Of a stretch of 8,479 bases of DNA, positions 1-7,122 are shown piece after piece; the first letter of the stretch is position 1; every line of letters begins with the position of its first letter. The notes under the pieces were generated by a model. That model saw only the letters and a program-made list of their open reading frames with translations, had not been told where the DNA came from and did not search any database. The position numbers and the translations under genes were made by a program. The stretch spans positions 1 through 8,479 of the forward strand of contig CAUORE010000048.1 of assembly GCA_963506915.1 (NCBI GenBank), given 5' to 3'. The DNA comes from JABCPE02 sp963506915. Its GTDB lineage: Bacteria; Bacteroidota; Bacteroidia; Flavobacteriales; Weeksellaceae.

Positions 1-82
1 TTTCCTCTTGTGCAAAATAAAAACTTGCCGTTGTTAAAGTCAATGCTGCTATCGCAGATTTCCTTAAAAAGTTTGTCTTCAT
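1..82 (-). CDS. N-terminus of an exported protein (partial, signal peptide only)
   Basis: The ATG at 82 opens a frame that runs off the window edge after 27 complete codons. The visible residues form a classic Sec signal peptide. A short basic n-region (MKTNFLRKS) is followed by a hydrophobic, Ala/Thr/Leu-rich core of about 14 residues. The end reads SFYFAQEE, where cleavage after the Ala before Gln would be typical. The mature protein is therefore periplasmic, outer-membrane or secreted, but no more than its first three or four residues can be seen and its identity cannot be inferred. A TAAATTTG box about 35 bases upstream supports this start and separate transcription from the transporter gene before it. 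The same-strand gap to the transporter stop is about 120 bases and very AT-rich. Confidence 0.75.
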   Translation of the reverse strand, partial: MKTNFLRKSAIAALTLTTASFYFAQEE

Positions 83-115
83 AAAATTTTTTGGTTTTCT
101 AAATTTTAAATATCG

Positions 116-123
116 CAAATTTA
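116..123 (-). promoter_or_regulatory. Candidate -7 box (TAAATTTG) of the exported-protein gene
   Basis: The minus strand reads TAAATTTG, an exact match to the Bacteroidota -7 consensus TAnnTTTG. It lies 33 bases before the ATG at 82, which would give a leader of roughly 25-30 nt. No TTG sits at the ideal 17-23 base spacing. The nearest one is about 25 bases upstream of the box, so the -33 element is weak. Confidence 0.5.
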
Positions 124-201
124 CGGTTATTTTTTTAACTAAAATTAACAAATTGTTAAAATTTTACATTTTAAAATATCAAATTTTCAAAAACACCTAT
201 T

Positions 202-1281
202 TTAGGGCTTTACCGTAGACATATTTTCAGATATTTTTTCAGTTTCATCTGTGTCATTTTCTTCTTTTTTATCATTTTCAGAAAATTCATCATGATAAAC
301 TTGAATCAGTAGCACTGTAATGGAAATCAATATTGGTCCAAAAATCAACCCAATAAAACCAAAAACCTTCAATCCTAAAATAATCCCAAATACAGAATTC
401 AGCGGATGGATGTTTTCTATTCTTTTTAAGAATGTAAATCTCAGGATGTTGTCCACTCCAGCAGAAAGAAAACCGAAAAACAAAACTCCAGCCGCTCCCA
501 CTGGGTTTTGGCTCGCCAGCAACATAAGTGACACTGGAACATAAACAATCGCGCCTCCTACAATAGGGATAAGCGATGCCATAGCTGTCAAAATAAATAA
601 GAAAAACGGACTGGAAACCCCAAAAATGAGATACCCTATGAAAACTGTAAGCCCCTGCCCAATGGCCACTACAGGAATTCCCACCACATTGGCAATGATA
701 AGTTTTCGAAAACGCTCGCCTATCTTATTGATATTAGATTTTTTCAGCGGAACAGCCTTCTCCAAAGCCCTTTCCATCGCTCGAGAATTGACCAGCATAA
801 AATACAAAATGAAATACGCTGTAACAACCGTAGTAACGATATCCACCGTCGTATTCAATAAAGATGAGGTGTAAACAGTCACCCACTCTCCTACTTTCCT
901 TAAATCAATGGATTGGATGATATCATAACTTGTTTTATCCTTTATATATTCGTGGATTTTATTGATATGCTCTATACCAACCTCTATATAATCGCGGGAA
1001 TTTGCCAATTTTACCACCAAAGTCTCCGCTATATAATAAATCGGAACGATTATAACCAAAAGGGAAAGCAACATCAAGAAACCAATCGCCAGCCAAGGTT
1101 TCCATTTTCTTACCTCTGTAAGTTTAAGATAATAATCGCGAAAAATGACATAAAGTGTAATTGCGCCTAGAAATGAAGGCAAAAAATCACTTAAATTAAA
1201 TCCTATCAAAAACAAAAATCCGAAAATCATCCCCAGTAGGATTATCTGTCTAATTTTGTTGTTACTAATTTGATTGCCCAT
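202..1281 (-). CDS. AI-2E family transporter (PF01594-type membrane protein)
   Basis: This 359-residue polytopic inner-membrane protein has the usual length for the family. The N-terminal half has hydrophobic segments at about 12-30, 33-48 and 62-86, then a soluble stretch (about 90-140) and another helix at 147-165. The C-terminal half has the helical block at 193-260, 262-277 and 292-328. Family signatures visible are IPIVGGAIVYVPV (238-250), VDNILR (276-281) and the Gly-rich HPLNSVFGIILGLKVFGFIG (292-311) followed by LIFGPI. The tail from about 331 is highly charged (Asp/Glu/Lys) and probably cytoplasmic. The family is named after E. coli TqsA, linked to autoinducer-2 export, but other members carry other solutes or act as Na+/H+ antiporters, so the substrate here is unknown. 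The gene stands alone: a terminator lies upstream after rpsJ and a TACTTTTG box lies just before its ATG. Confidence 0.88.
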   Translation of the reverse strand: MGNQISNNKIRQIILLGMIFGFLFLIGFNLSDFLPSFLGAITLYVIFRDYYLKLTEVRKWKPWLAIGFLMLLSLLVIIVPIYYIAETLVVKLANSRDYIEVGIEHINKIHEYIKDKTSYDIIQSIDLRKVGEWVTVYTSSLLNTTVDIVTTVVTAYFILYFMLVNSRAMERALEKAVPLKKSNINKIGERFRKLIIANVVGIPVVAIGQGLTVFIGYLIFGVSSPFFLFILTAMASLIPIVGGAIVYVPVSLMLLASQNPVGAAGVLFFGFLSAGVDNILRFTFLKRIENIHPLNSVFGIILGLKVFGFIGLIFGPILISITVLLIQVYHDEFSENDKKEENDTDETEKISENMSTVKP

Positions 1282-1306
1282 ACTAAAATTTATTCTGCAA
1301 TAATAT

Positions 1307-1314
1307 CAAAAGTA
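1307..1314 (-). promoter_or_regulatory. Candidate -7 box (TACTTTTG) of the AI-2E transporter gene
   Basis: The minus strand reads TACTTTTG, matching TAnnTTTG, 25 bases before the ATG at 1281. It lies just downstream of the rpsJ terminator, as expected for an independent promoter. The closest upstream TTG is 24 bases away, inside the terminator loop, so the -33 element is poor. Confidence 0.5.
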
Positions 1315-1326
1315 TTTCAAATAAAG

Positions 1327-1360
1327 AAAATCCTTTCCCAATTTCTTAGGAAAGGATTTT
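1327..1360 (-). terminator. Intrinsic terminator after rpsJ
   Basis: AAATCCTTTCC (1328-1338) pairs perfectly with GGAAAGGATTT (1349-1359) around a 10-base loop, and one more A:T pair at 1327/1360 extends it. On the minus strand the stem is followed by TTTCTTTATTT. It begins 34 bases after the rpsJ stop and ends the str-type operon. The other side also has a T run (TTTTT), so it could act in the plus direction too, although no plus-strand gene is seen. Confidence 0.85.
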
Positions 1361-1393
1361 TATCATAGCAAAATGTATAAATACATTGTTTTA

Positions 1394-1699
1394 TCAAACT
1401 TTGATTTCTACATCTACACCGCTTGGTAATTCTAACTTCATAAGAGCATCTACAGTCTTAGAAGAAGAAGAATAGATATCCATCAATCTCTTGTGTGCAG
1501 AAAGCTGGAATTGTTCTCTTGCTTTTTTATTAACATGCGGAGATCTAAGCACAGTAAAGATTCTCTTGTGAGTAGGTAATGGGATTGGTCCATTTACCAC
1601 AGCTCCTGTAGATTTTACTGTTTTTACGATTTTCTCAGCAGATTTATCTACTAAATTGTAATCGTAAGATTTTAATTTTATTCTGATTCTTTGTGACAT
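1394..1699 (-). CDS. rpsJ: 30S ribosomal protein S10
   Basis: The 101-residue product matches the standard length of bacterial S10 (about 101-105). Recognisable features are the N-terminal IRIKLKSYDYNLVDKSAEKI, the GPIPLPTHKRIFTVLRSPHV loop (about 37-56) that contacts 16S rRNA and neighbouring proteins in the 30S head, and the C-terminal KLELPSGVDVEIKV. S10 is also the NusE partner of NusB in antitermination complexes. It is the last gene of the cluster, 17 bases after the fusA stop, and is followed directly by an intrinsic terminator. In many bacteria rpsJ opens the S10 operon with rplC next, but here rplC is not downstream. Confidence 0.97.
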   Translation of the reverse strand: MSQRIRIKLKSYDYNLVDKSAEKIVKTVKSTGAVVNGPIPLPTHKRIFTVLRSPHVNKKAREQFQLSAHKRLMDIYSSSSKTVDALMKLELPSGVDVEIKV

Positions 1700-1716
1700 T
1701 TTAATCTAAATTTTAA

Positions 1717-3834
1717 TTAACCTCTTGCTTTAGCTATTACTTCTTCAGCCACATTCTGTGGAGCTGGTTCATATTTTTCAAACTCCATAGAAGATGTTGC
1801 TCTACCAGAAGATAATGTTCTAAGAGCTGTTACATATCCAAACATTTCTGCTAATGGAACAAATGCTTTGATAACTTTAGCATTATTTCTATCATCCATA
1901 CCGTTTACAGTACCTCTTCTTCTGTTAAGGTCACCTACGATATCCCCCATATATTCTTCTGGAGTAACAACTTCCAATTTCATGATAGGCTCCATGATTA
2001 CTGGTTTAGCAGCTTTACCAGCTTCTCTAAATCCAAGTTTAGCAGCCAATTCGAATGAAAGTTGGTCAGAGTCCACTGGGTGGAAAGAACCATCTTTTAG
2101 TGTAACTTTAATTCCTTCAATCTCAAATCCAGCCAAAGGACCATTTTTCATAGCTTCTTTGAATCCTTTTTCAACAGAAGGGATAAATTCTTTTGGAATG
2201 TTACCACCTTTAATTTCGTTGATGAATTCAAGACCTGTTTTTCCTTCATCAGCAGGACCAATTTCGAAGATGATATCTGCGAACTTACCTCTACCCCCAG
2301 TTTGTTTTTTGTAAACTTCTCTGTGGTTAGCTGTAGCTGTAAGAGATTCTTTGTACTCTACCTGCGGCTGTCCTTGGTTTACTTCTACCTTGAACTCTCT
2401 TCTTAGACGGTCTACGATGATATCCAAGTGAAGCTCTCCCATTCCTGAGATGATAGTTTGTCCAGATGCTTCATCTGTTTTCACTTGGAAAGTAGGATCC
2501 TCTTCTGCCAACTTAGCTAAAGCGTTACCCATTTTATCTTGGTCAGCTTTAGTTTTAGGTTCAACAGCGATACCGATTACCGGATCTGGGAAAATCATAG
2601 ATTCAAGAACGATAGGGTTCTTTTCATCACAAAGTGTATCCCCAGTTTTGATATCTTTAAATCCTACAGCTGCACCGATATCTCCTGCTTCGATGTATTC
2701 TACAGGGTTTTGCTTATTCGCGTGCATCTGATAGATTCTTGAGATTCTTTCTTTAGAATCAGATCTTGTGTTCAAAACATAAGAACCTGCATCCAATCTA
2801 CCAGAATAAGCTCTAAAGAATGCCAATCTACCTACATATGGGTCAGTAGCAATCTTAAATGCTAATGCAGCAAATGGCTCATTTACATCTGGTTTTCTTG
2901 TAATTTCAGCATCCGTTTTAGGGTCAGTTCCTTTGATATCATCTTTATCTAGTGGAGAAGGAAGGTATTTACATACAGCATCCAACATAAACTGAACTCC
3001 TTTGTTCTTAAATGAAGAACCACAAGTCATTGGGATAATAGATAAATCAATAGTTGCTTTTCTTAAAGCTTCATTGATTTCTTCTTCTGTGATAGAATCT
3101 GGATCTTCAAAGAATTTCTCTAATAGAGATTCGTCATATTCTGCCACATTTTCTACAAGGTTTTGTCTGTATTCCAATACATCAGCTTTCATGTCTTCAG
3201 GAATTGGAACAACATCAAATGTCATACCTTGAGTATCTTCGTGCCAAATAATAGCTCTGTTCTTAATAAGGTCTACCACTCCTTTGAAGTCTTCCTCAGC
3301 TCCGATTGGTAATACGATAGGAACAGCGTTAGAACCTAGCATTTCTTTTACCTGACGGCAAACCGCCAAGAAATCAGCTCCTTGTCTGTCCATTTTGTTT
3401 ACGAATCCCATTCTCGCAACTTTGTAGTTGTCAGCCAATCTCCAGTTAGTTTCTGATTGTGGCTCTACTCCGTCAACCGCTGAGAATAAGAACACTAGAC
3501 CATCCAATACTCTCAAAGAACGGTTTACCTCTACAGTAAAGTCAACGTGTCCTGGGGTATCAATGATGTTAAAATGGTATCCTTTAGTTTCTGGCAAAAC
3601 TTTTCCTTGGTCAGTTGGGAAATTCCAGTTACAAGTAGTAGCCGCAGAGGTAATTGTAATCCCTCTTTCAGCCTCTTGTTCCATCCAGTCCATCTGTGAT
3701 GTCCCTTGGTGAGTTTCACCCAACTTGTGAGTTTTACCAGTGTAAAATAAAATTCTCTCTGTAGTGGTAGTCTTCCCTGCATCGATGTGTGCAGCAATAC
3801 CAATATTTCTTGTATATCTAAGATCTCTTCCCAT
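1717..3834 (-). CDS. fusA: Translation elongation factor G (EF-G)
   Basis: EF-G is the GTPase that drives tRNA-mRNA translocation and, with RRF, ribosome recycling. At 705 residues the protein has the family's full length. Visible GTPase motifs are the P-loop AHIDAGKT (about 15-22), the switch I segment ERGITITSAATT (56-67), DTPGH (92-96) and NKMD (146-149), with the G5-like CGSSFKNKGVQ further on. The Gly-rich GGRGKF segment and the domain IV tip DGSFHPVDSDQLSF, with its conserved His, are intact, and the end (EVIAKARG) is normal. The ATG at 3834 is six bases after the rpsG stop, so the two are probably translationally coupled. A tuf gene, which often follows fusA, is absent and rpsJ is there instead. 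No frameshift or odd insertion is seen. The protein is the target of fusidic acid; I make no call on resistance. Confidence 0.98.
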   Translation of the reverse strand: MGRDLRYTRNIGIAAHIDAGKTTTTERILFYTGKTHKLGETHQGTSQMDWMEQEAERGITITSAATTCNWNFPTDQGKVLPETKGYHFNIIDTPGHVDFTVEVNRSLRVLDGLVFLFSAVDGVEPQSETNWRLADNYKVARMGFVNKMDRQGADFLAVCRQVKEMLGSNAVPIVLPIGAEEDFKGVVDLIKNRAIIWHEDTQGMTFDVVPIPEDMKADVLEYRQNLVENVAEYDESLLEKFFEDPDSITEEEINEALRKATIDLSIIPMTCGSSFKNKGVQFMLDAVCKYLPSPLDKDDIKGTDPKTDAEITRKPDVNEPFAALAFKIATDPYVGRLAFFRAYSGRLDAGSYVLNTRSDSKERISRIYQMHANKQNPVEYIEAGDIGAAVGFKDIKTGDTLCDEKNPIVLESMIFPDPVIGIAVEPKTKADQDKMGNALAKLAEEDPTFQVKTDEASGQTIISGMGELHLDIIVDRLRREFKVEVNQGQPQVEYKESLTATANHREVYKKQTGGRGKFADIIFEIGPADEGKTGLEFINEIKGGNIPKEFIPSVEKGFKEAMKNGPLAGFEIEGIKVTLKDGSFHPVDSDQLSFELAAKLGFREAGKAAKPVIMEPIMKLEVVTPEEYMGDIVGDLNRRRGTVNGMDDRNNAKVIKAFVPLAEMFGYVTALRTLSSGRATSSMEFEKYEPAPQNVAEEVIAKARG

Positions 3835-3840
3835 TTCAGA

Positions 3841-4317
3841 TTAGAATTTAAAGTGTGAGAATGCTTTGTTTGCTTCTGCCATTTTGTGAGTATCTGTCTT
3901 TTTCTTAACAGCAGCTCCTTCTTCTTTAGAAGCAGCGATAATCTCAGCAGCTAATTTTTGTGCCATAGATTTATCGTTTCTCAAAGAAGCATATTTGATC
4001 AACCATTTCATAGCCATAGAAATTTTTCTATCAGCTCTGATTGGCATAGGAATTTGGAAGTTAGCACCTCCTACTCTTCTTGATCTTACTTCTACATGCG
4101 GCATTACATTAGTAAGTGCATCTTTCCATACTTCAAGAGAAGTTTTTTCCTGATCTTCTTTTTTAGTTTCTACGATATCTAGTGCATCATAGAAAATTCT
4201 AAATGCGATAGACTTCTTGCCATCTATCATCAAGTTATTCACAAATCTTGTTACCAATTGATCATTAAATTTAGGATCTGGTAACAACGGTCTTTTTTTT
4301 GCTTTTGTCTTTCTCAT
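3841..4317 (-). CDS. rpsG: 30S ribosomal protein S7
   Basis: The 158-residue product is close to the usual 156 of bacterial S7, a primary binder that nucleates assembly of the 30S head and lines the E site. Diagnostic stretches are the basic N-terminus MRKTKAKKRPLLPDPKFND, the VTRFVNNLMIDGKKSIA helix region, VEVRSRRVGGANFQIPMPI (about 75-93) and the C-terminal KKKTDTHKMAEANKAFSHF. It follows rpsL with only a 25-base gap, which leaves little room for the S7-binding intercistronic regulatory structure known from E. coli. The start at 4317 is supported by the conserved N-terminus and by AAGGAAAG a few bases upstream. Confidence 0.97.
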   Translation of the reverse strand: MRKTKAKKRPLLPDPKFNDQLVTRFVNNLMIDGKKSIAFRIFYDALDIVETKKEDQEKTSLEVWKDALTNVMPHVEVRSRRVGGANFQIPMPIRADRKISMAMKWLIKYASLRNDKSMAQKLAAEIIAASKEEGAAVKKKTDTHKMAEANKAFSHFKF

Positions 4318-4322
4318 TGTTT

Positions 4323-4330
4323 CTTTCCTT
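4323..4330 (-). promoter_or_regulatory. Shine-Dalgarno-like sequence before rpsG
   Basis: The minus strand reads AAGGAAAG, ending five bases before the rpsG ATG. It is the clearest purine-rich ribosome-binding sequence I found in the window. The other starts are preceded by A/T-rich leaders, as is normal for Bacteroidota. Whether it works as a ribosome binding site in this lineage is uncertain. Confidence 0.4.
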
Positions 4331-4342
4331 AAAATTTAATGA

Positions 4343-4741
4343 TTACTTTTTCCCTGCTGGTGCTGCACCTGGTTTAGGTCTCTTAGCTCCATACTTAGAT
4401 CTTCTTTGTGTTCTTCCATTTACACCTGCAGTGTCCAAAGCACCTCTTACAATGTGATAACGAACTCCCGGTAGGTCTTTCACCCTTCCGCCTCTTACCA
4501 ATACTATCGAGTGCTCTTGGAGATTATGTCCTTCGCCCGGGATATAAGCGTTAACTTCTTTACCATTAGAAAGTCTTACTCTGGCAACTTTTCTAAGTGC
4601 AGAGTTAGGTTTCTTAGGTGTAGTTGTATATACTCTCGTACATACACCTCTCTTCTGTGGACAAGAATCCAAAGCAACCGATTTGCTCTTCTTGGCAATT
4701 GTGGCTCTTCCTTTTCTTACTAATTGTTGAATAGTAGGCAT
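4343..4741 (-). CDS. rpsL: 30S ribosomal protein S12
   Basis: The 132-residue product is S12, which sits at the decoding centre and governs fidelity. Visible hallmarks are CPQKRGVCTRVYTTTPKKPNSA (split here as CPQKRGVCTRVY and TTPKKPNSALRK, about 27-51), GEGHNLQEHS (69-78) and VRGGRVKDLPGVRYH (82-96). Lys43 and Lys88 are both present in the E. coli-compatible numbering, and Pro91 is intact, so the usual S12 streptomycin-resistance substitutions are absent. Asp89, the residue methylthiolated by RimO in other bacteria, is present. The C-terminus carries an extra Ala/Pro/Lys-rich tail (KRPKPGAAPAGKK). It is the first gene of the operon and has a strong promoter just upstream. Confidence 0.98.
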   Translation of the reverse strand: MPTIQQLVRKGRATIAKKSKSVALDSCPQKRGVCTRVYTTTPKKPNSALRKVARVRLSNGKEVNAYIPGEGHNLQEHSIVLVRGGRVKDLPGVRYHIVRGALDTAGVNGRTQRRSKYGAKRPKPGAAPAGKK

Positions 4742-4772
4742 TTTATTGCTTTATATTAAATTATTTGATTTG

Positions 4773-4805
4773 CAAAATTACAACTTTTTCTAAAACTGAC
4801 AAAAA
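4773..4805 (-). promoter_or_regulatory. Promoter of the rpsL-rpsG-fusA-rpsJ operon
   Basis: The minus strand has TTTTTG at 4805-4800, then 19 bases, then TAATTTTG at 4780-4773. This is a near-perfect match to the Bacteroidota pattern TTG-N17-23-TAnnTTTG. The predicted start is near 4766, giving a leader of about 25 nt before the rpsL ATG. It is the best promoter in the window, which fits a highly expressed translation operon. Confidence 0.75.
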
Positions 4806-4823
4806 GTTATTCAAAATTTATCA

Positions 4824-4861
4824 AAAAAACAGTTATACCATTTCTGATACAACTGTTTTTT
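4824..4861 (-). terminator. Bidirectional intrinsic terminator between ureD and rpsL
   Basis: An 11-bp perfect stem (4824-4834 with 4851-4861, core AAAAACAGTT / AACTGTTTTT) encloses a 16-base loop. On the minus strand it begins 20 bases after the ureD stop and runs into TTTTTTTG. On the plus strand the T run is shorter but present. It separates the urease accessory genes from the ribosomal operon, whose promoter begins about 20 bases further on. Confidence 0.85.
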
Positions 4862-4880
4862 CATTAGGATCACAATATTA

Positions 4881-5708
4881 TTAAATCGGTTCTATGATTT
4901 CATCTAAAATACTGTATTCGAATCGCTTAGCAATGTTATAGAGCTGCTCTCCGCCATGCCCTACGATTCTTATCACGATACCACCTCCTACAGTAGTTGT
5001 GATACCATACTCTACACCTTCATCATCTTTTAGTGCTTTTTCTAAAAGTTCTAAAAGGTGATCTTCTTCCAGCTGCTGGTCATAGATAAAGATAGTGGCT
5101 TGGTGGGTATAGTCTTCCCACTGCCCCATTGTAGTCAAATCCATTTCACTTGGCTTCATATACAATCTATCTTTGAAGATAAGATGACCATCAAGAAATA
5201 TTCTCGTATAGTTTTTAAATTCTTTAAATTCAAAAATTTCCCCTTCTCCGTAAAGTTTTCTTCCACAAGTAATTACCTCTCCCCAGATTACTCTGGATGT
5301 TTTAGCAATATTGATGGTATTTATCGCTTCATAAACAGAGTCCTTGTGTGGCGAAGTAGGGTGCGGAATATACTGAAACATAGCATCTTCCTCTACATCT
5401 ATAGTAGTTGTCTGTTTAGCAAACCCTCCAGGATTCATAGAGTGGATTCTAGAATAAGCCTGAGTTTCAAGACCTAAATTAGTTCCCTTCGCTACTCTAA
5501 AAGACATTTCATAGAAATCTCCCGCCATAATCCCTGGAGTGGAGCTTCTTATCATGTATCTCAACCAAGGGTCATGAGCACTTCTCTTATCAAATCTCAT
5601 CAATCCAAACGGATTGGTATAAAACATTTCCGCCAAGTGATGAAACCCATCTCGGATCTCAGTCCTTAGGCTCATCTTACTGGTGTATTCCCCTATTATT
5701 CCGTTCAT
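4881..5708 (-). CDS. ureD: Urease accessory protein UreD (UreH)
   Basis: UreD binds apo-urease and scaffolds the UreF-UreG complex during nickel insertion; a tunnel through UreD is thought to carry Ni2+ to the active site. The 275-residue length suits the family. Visible conserved stretches are SSTPGIMAGDFYEMSF (55-70; family pattern PGG..GD), QAYSRIH (83-89), YIPHPTSPH (113-121) and WGEVITCGRKLYGEGEIF (142-159; family pattern E.....GR...GE.F). Sequence conservation in UreD is generally low, so the call rests on these motifs plus context. Its ATG begins two bases after the ureG stop, implying translational coupling. It is the last gene of the accessory set and a terminator follows. Confidence 0.93.
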   Translation of the reverse strand: MNGIIGEYTSKMSLRTEIRDGFHHLAEMFYTNPFGLMRFDKRSAHDPWLRYMIRSSTPGIMAGDFYEMSFRVAKGTNLGLETQAYSRIHSMNPGGFAKQTTTIDVEEDAMFQYIPHPTSPHKDSVYEAINTINIAKTSRVIWGEVITCGRKLYGEGEIFEFKEFKNYTRIFLDGHLIFKDRLYMKPSEMDLTTMGQWEDYTHQATIFIYDQQLEEDHLLELLEKALKDDEGVEYGITTTVGGGIVIRIVGHGGEQLYNIAKRFEYSILDEIIEPI

Positions 5709-5710
5709 AA

Positions 5711-6349
5711 TTATCTGATAATTGCAGGTTCTTCAATATCTTCTAAAAGAGCGTACTTCTTAATCCATCCGATAACAGCATCTACTCCCTCTTCTGTTTT
5801 CAAGTTTGTGAATACAAATGGACGCCCTTGTCTCATTCTCTTCGCGTCGCTTTCCATTACTGCTAAATCAGCACCTACTAATGGAGCTAAGTCAAATTTG
5901 TTAATCATCAACAAGTCAGATCTTGTGATACCAGGCCCTCCTTTTCTTGGGATTTTTTCACCTGCAGCCACATCGATTACGAATATTGTCAAATCAGCCA
6001 ATTCTGGGCTAAATGTAGCAGAAAGGTTATCACCACCACTCTCCACGAAAAGAATTTCCATATCTGGGTGTTTAGCAGCCATTTCATCCACTGCCTCCAA
6101 GTTCATACTTGCATCTTCTCTAATCGCTGTGTGAGGACATCCTCCTGTTTCTACCCCTGCAATTCTATCTTTTGGTAATTTACTGTTTTTTTGAAGGAAT
6201 TTTTCGTCCTCGTTAGTATAAACATCATTGGTGATTACACAAACATAATAATCATCCATCATTTTTCTTGATAAAACTTCTATCAACGCAGTTTTTCCAG
6301 CACCTACAGGACCAGCTACACCAATTTTAATATATTTTCTATTTGCCAT
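5711..6349 (-). CDS. ureG: Urease accessory GTPase UreG
   Basis: UreG is the SIMIBI-class GTPase that carries Ni2+ and uses GTP hydrolysis to drive urease activation. The 212-residue product shows the P-loop GPVGAGKT (13-20), the nickel-binding Cys-Pro-His (71-73) in GVETGGCPHTAIREDASMN (65-83, written here from G65), the ESGGDN motif (103-108), the family stretch DVAAGEKIPRKGGPG (126-140) and the guanine-specificity motif NKFD (150-153). All key residues are intact. No His-rich N-terminal extension is present, unlike some UreG proteins. It lies 40 bases after ureF and directly before ureD. Confidence 0.97.
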   Translation of the reverse strand: MANRKYIKIGVAGPVGAGKTALIEVLSRKMMDDYYVCVITNDVYTNEDEKFLQKNSKLPKDRIAGVETGGCPHTAIREDASMNLEAVDEMAAKHPDMEILFVESGGDNLSATFSPELADLTIFVIDVAAGEKIPRKGGPGITRSDLLMINKFDLAPLVGADLAVMESDAKRMRQGRPFVFTNLKTEEGVDAVIGWIKKYALLEDIEEPAIIR

Positions 6350-6389
6350 TTTGTTATAATTTTTTGTTATACTTCAATAATTTTAATCC

Positions 6390-7085
6390 TTAACTCATAT
6401 ACAATCTTGAATACAATCTCTCGTGCTGCATAGATCTCAAATCAAATCCTACATTAGAAAGACCGATTTTTTCTTCTTCCAAATTCATGGTTTTTTCTAC
6501 CCAAGAAGGAATATTTCTTTTCACTTCAAAAAGAATTTTCTGCCCTTCAAGCTGACCAAGTGGAACCAACTTAACCGCGTTAGTCACCATACCCGTAGCC
6601 GTAGAGAAATAAAACGCTGTAATCGCCTCTTCCAAAGGAATTTCCATCAAATAGCACAATGCACCATATACCACAGGATAGTTCCCCACGCTGATATTTT
6701 TAGTTACATAGTCCCCAAATTTTGTCAAGAAATCACACTTTTGTCCTTCTTCTATGAAGATTTTCAGCAATCTCGTTCCCAATTTGTGGCTCGCCTCACG
6801 AATTTCTCTTGGACTTTTCATCGCACTACATTCCTCATCCAAAACAACTATTCTTTCGTAGTTGTCTTTTTCTTTCATAGCTTCATAAGCTAATCTCACA
6901 TAAGCTGCATCATTATGTAATATACTGCTGGACAGCATATTATTAAGAAATAAAGCCGCCGTCTCCGTACTGTTTACAAGTCCTTTCTGCACATAGGTTT
7001 CCAAACCATTTGAGTGAGAGTATCCCCCAATCGGCAAAGTCGGATCCGCAATGTGTAATAGACTTATTAGTGAATTTACCTTCAT
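6390..7085 (-). CDS. ureF: Urease accessory protein UreF
   Basis: UreF is an all-helical protein that dimerises, binds UreD and recruits UreG, acting as a fidelity checkpoint in nickel loading. The 231-residue length is normal. Signatures visible are ADPTLPIGGYSHSNGLE (13-29; family LPxGGFSxSxGLE), SPREIREASHKLGTRLLK (91-108), NYPVVYGA (135-142), AVKLVPLGQLEGQ (170-182) and the conserved C-terminal end HERLYSRLYMS (221-231), where UreF contacts UreD. The start at 7085 gives the short N-terminus expected before the LPIGG motif. It follows ureE by 37 AT-rich bases and precedes ureG by 40. Confidence 0.95.
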   Translation of the reverse strand: MKVNSLISLLHIADPTLPIGGYSHSNGLETYVQKGLVNSTETAALFLNNMLSSSILHNDAAYVRLAYEAMKEKDNYERIVVLDEECSAMKSPREIREASHKLGTRLLKIFIEEGQKCDFLTKFGDYVTKNISVGNYPVVYGALCYLMEIPLEEAITAFYFSTATGMVTNAVKLVPLGQLEGQKILFEVKRNIPSWVEKTMNLEEEKIGLSNVGFDLRSMQHERLYSRLYMS

Positions 7086-7122
7086 TTTATTTCTGTTTTT
7101 TATCTATTATAATTTAGTCTTT

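Noticed and set aside
186..208. A possible terminator after the AI-2E transporter (CCTA-AAA-TAGG followed by TGTTTTT).
   Set aside because: Only four base pairs with a tiny loop, too weak to annotate as a terminator.
1868..2314. A 148-codon open frame on the plus strand opposite fusA.
   Set aside because: It is antisense to highly conserved EF-G sequence, with no promoter, family motifs or sensible composition. It is a codon-bias shadow.
4343..4741. Possible streptomycin-resistance substitutions in S12.
   Set aside because: Lys43, Lys88 and Pro91 are all in the wild-type state.
6423..6893. A 156-codon open frame on the plus strand opposite ureF.
   Set aside because: The translation is rich in Phe, His, Arg and Ser with no domain pattern, and ureF on the other strand is clearly the real gene.
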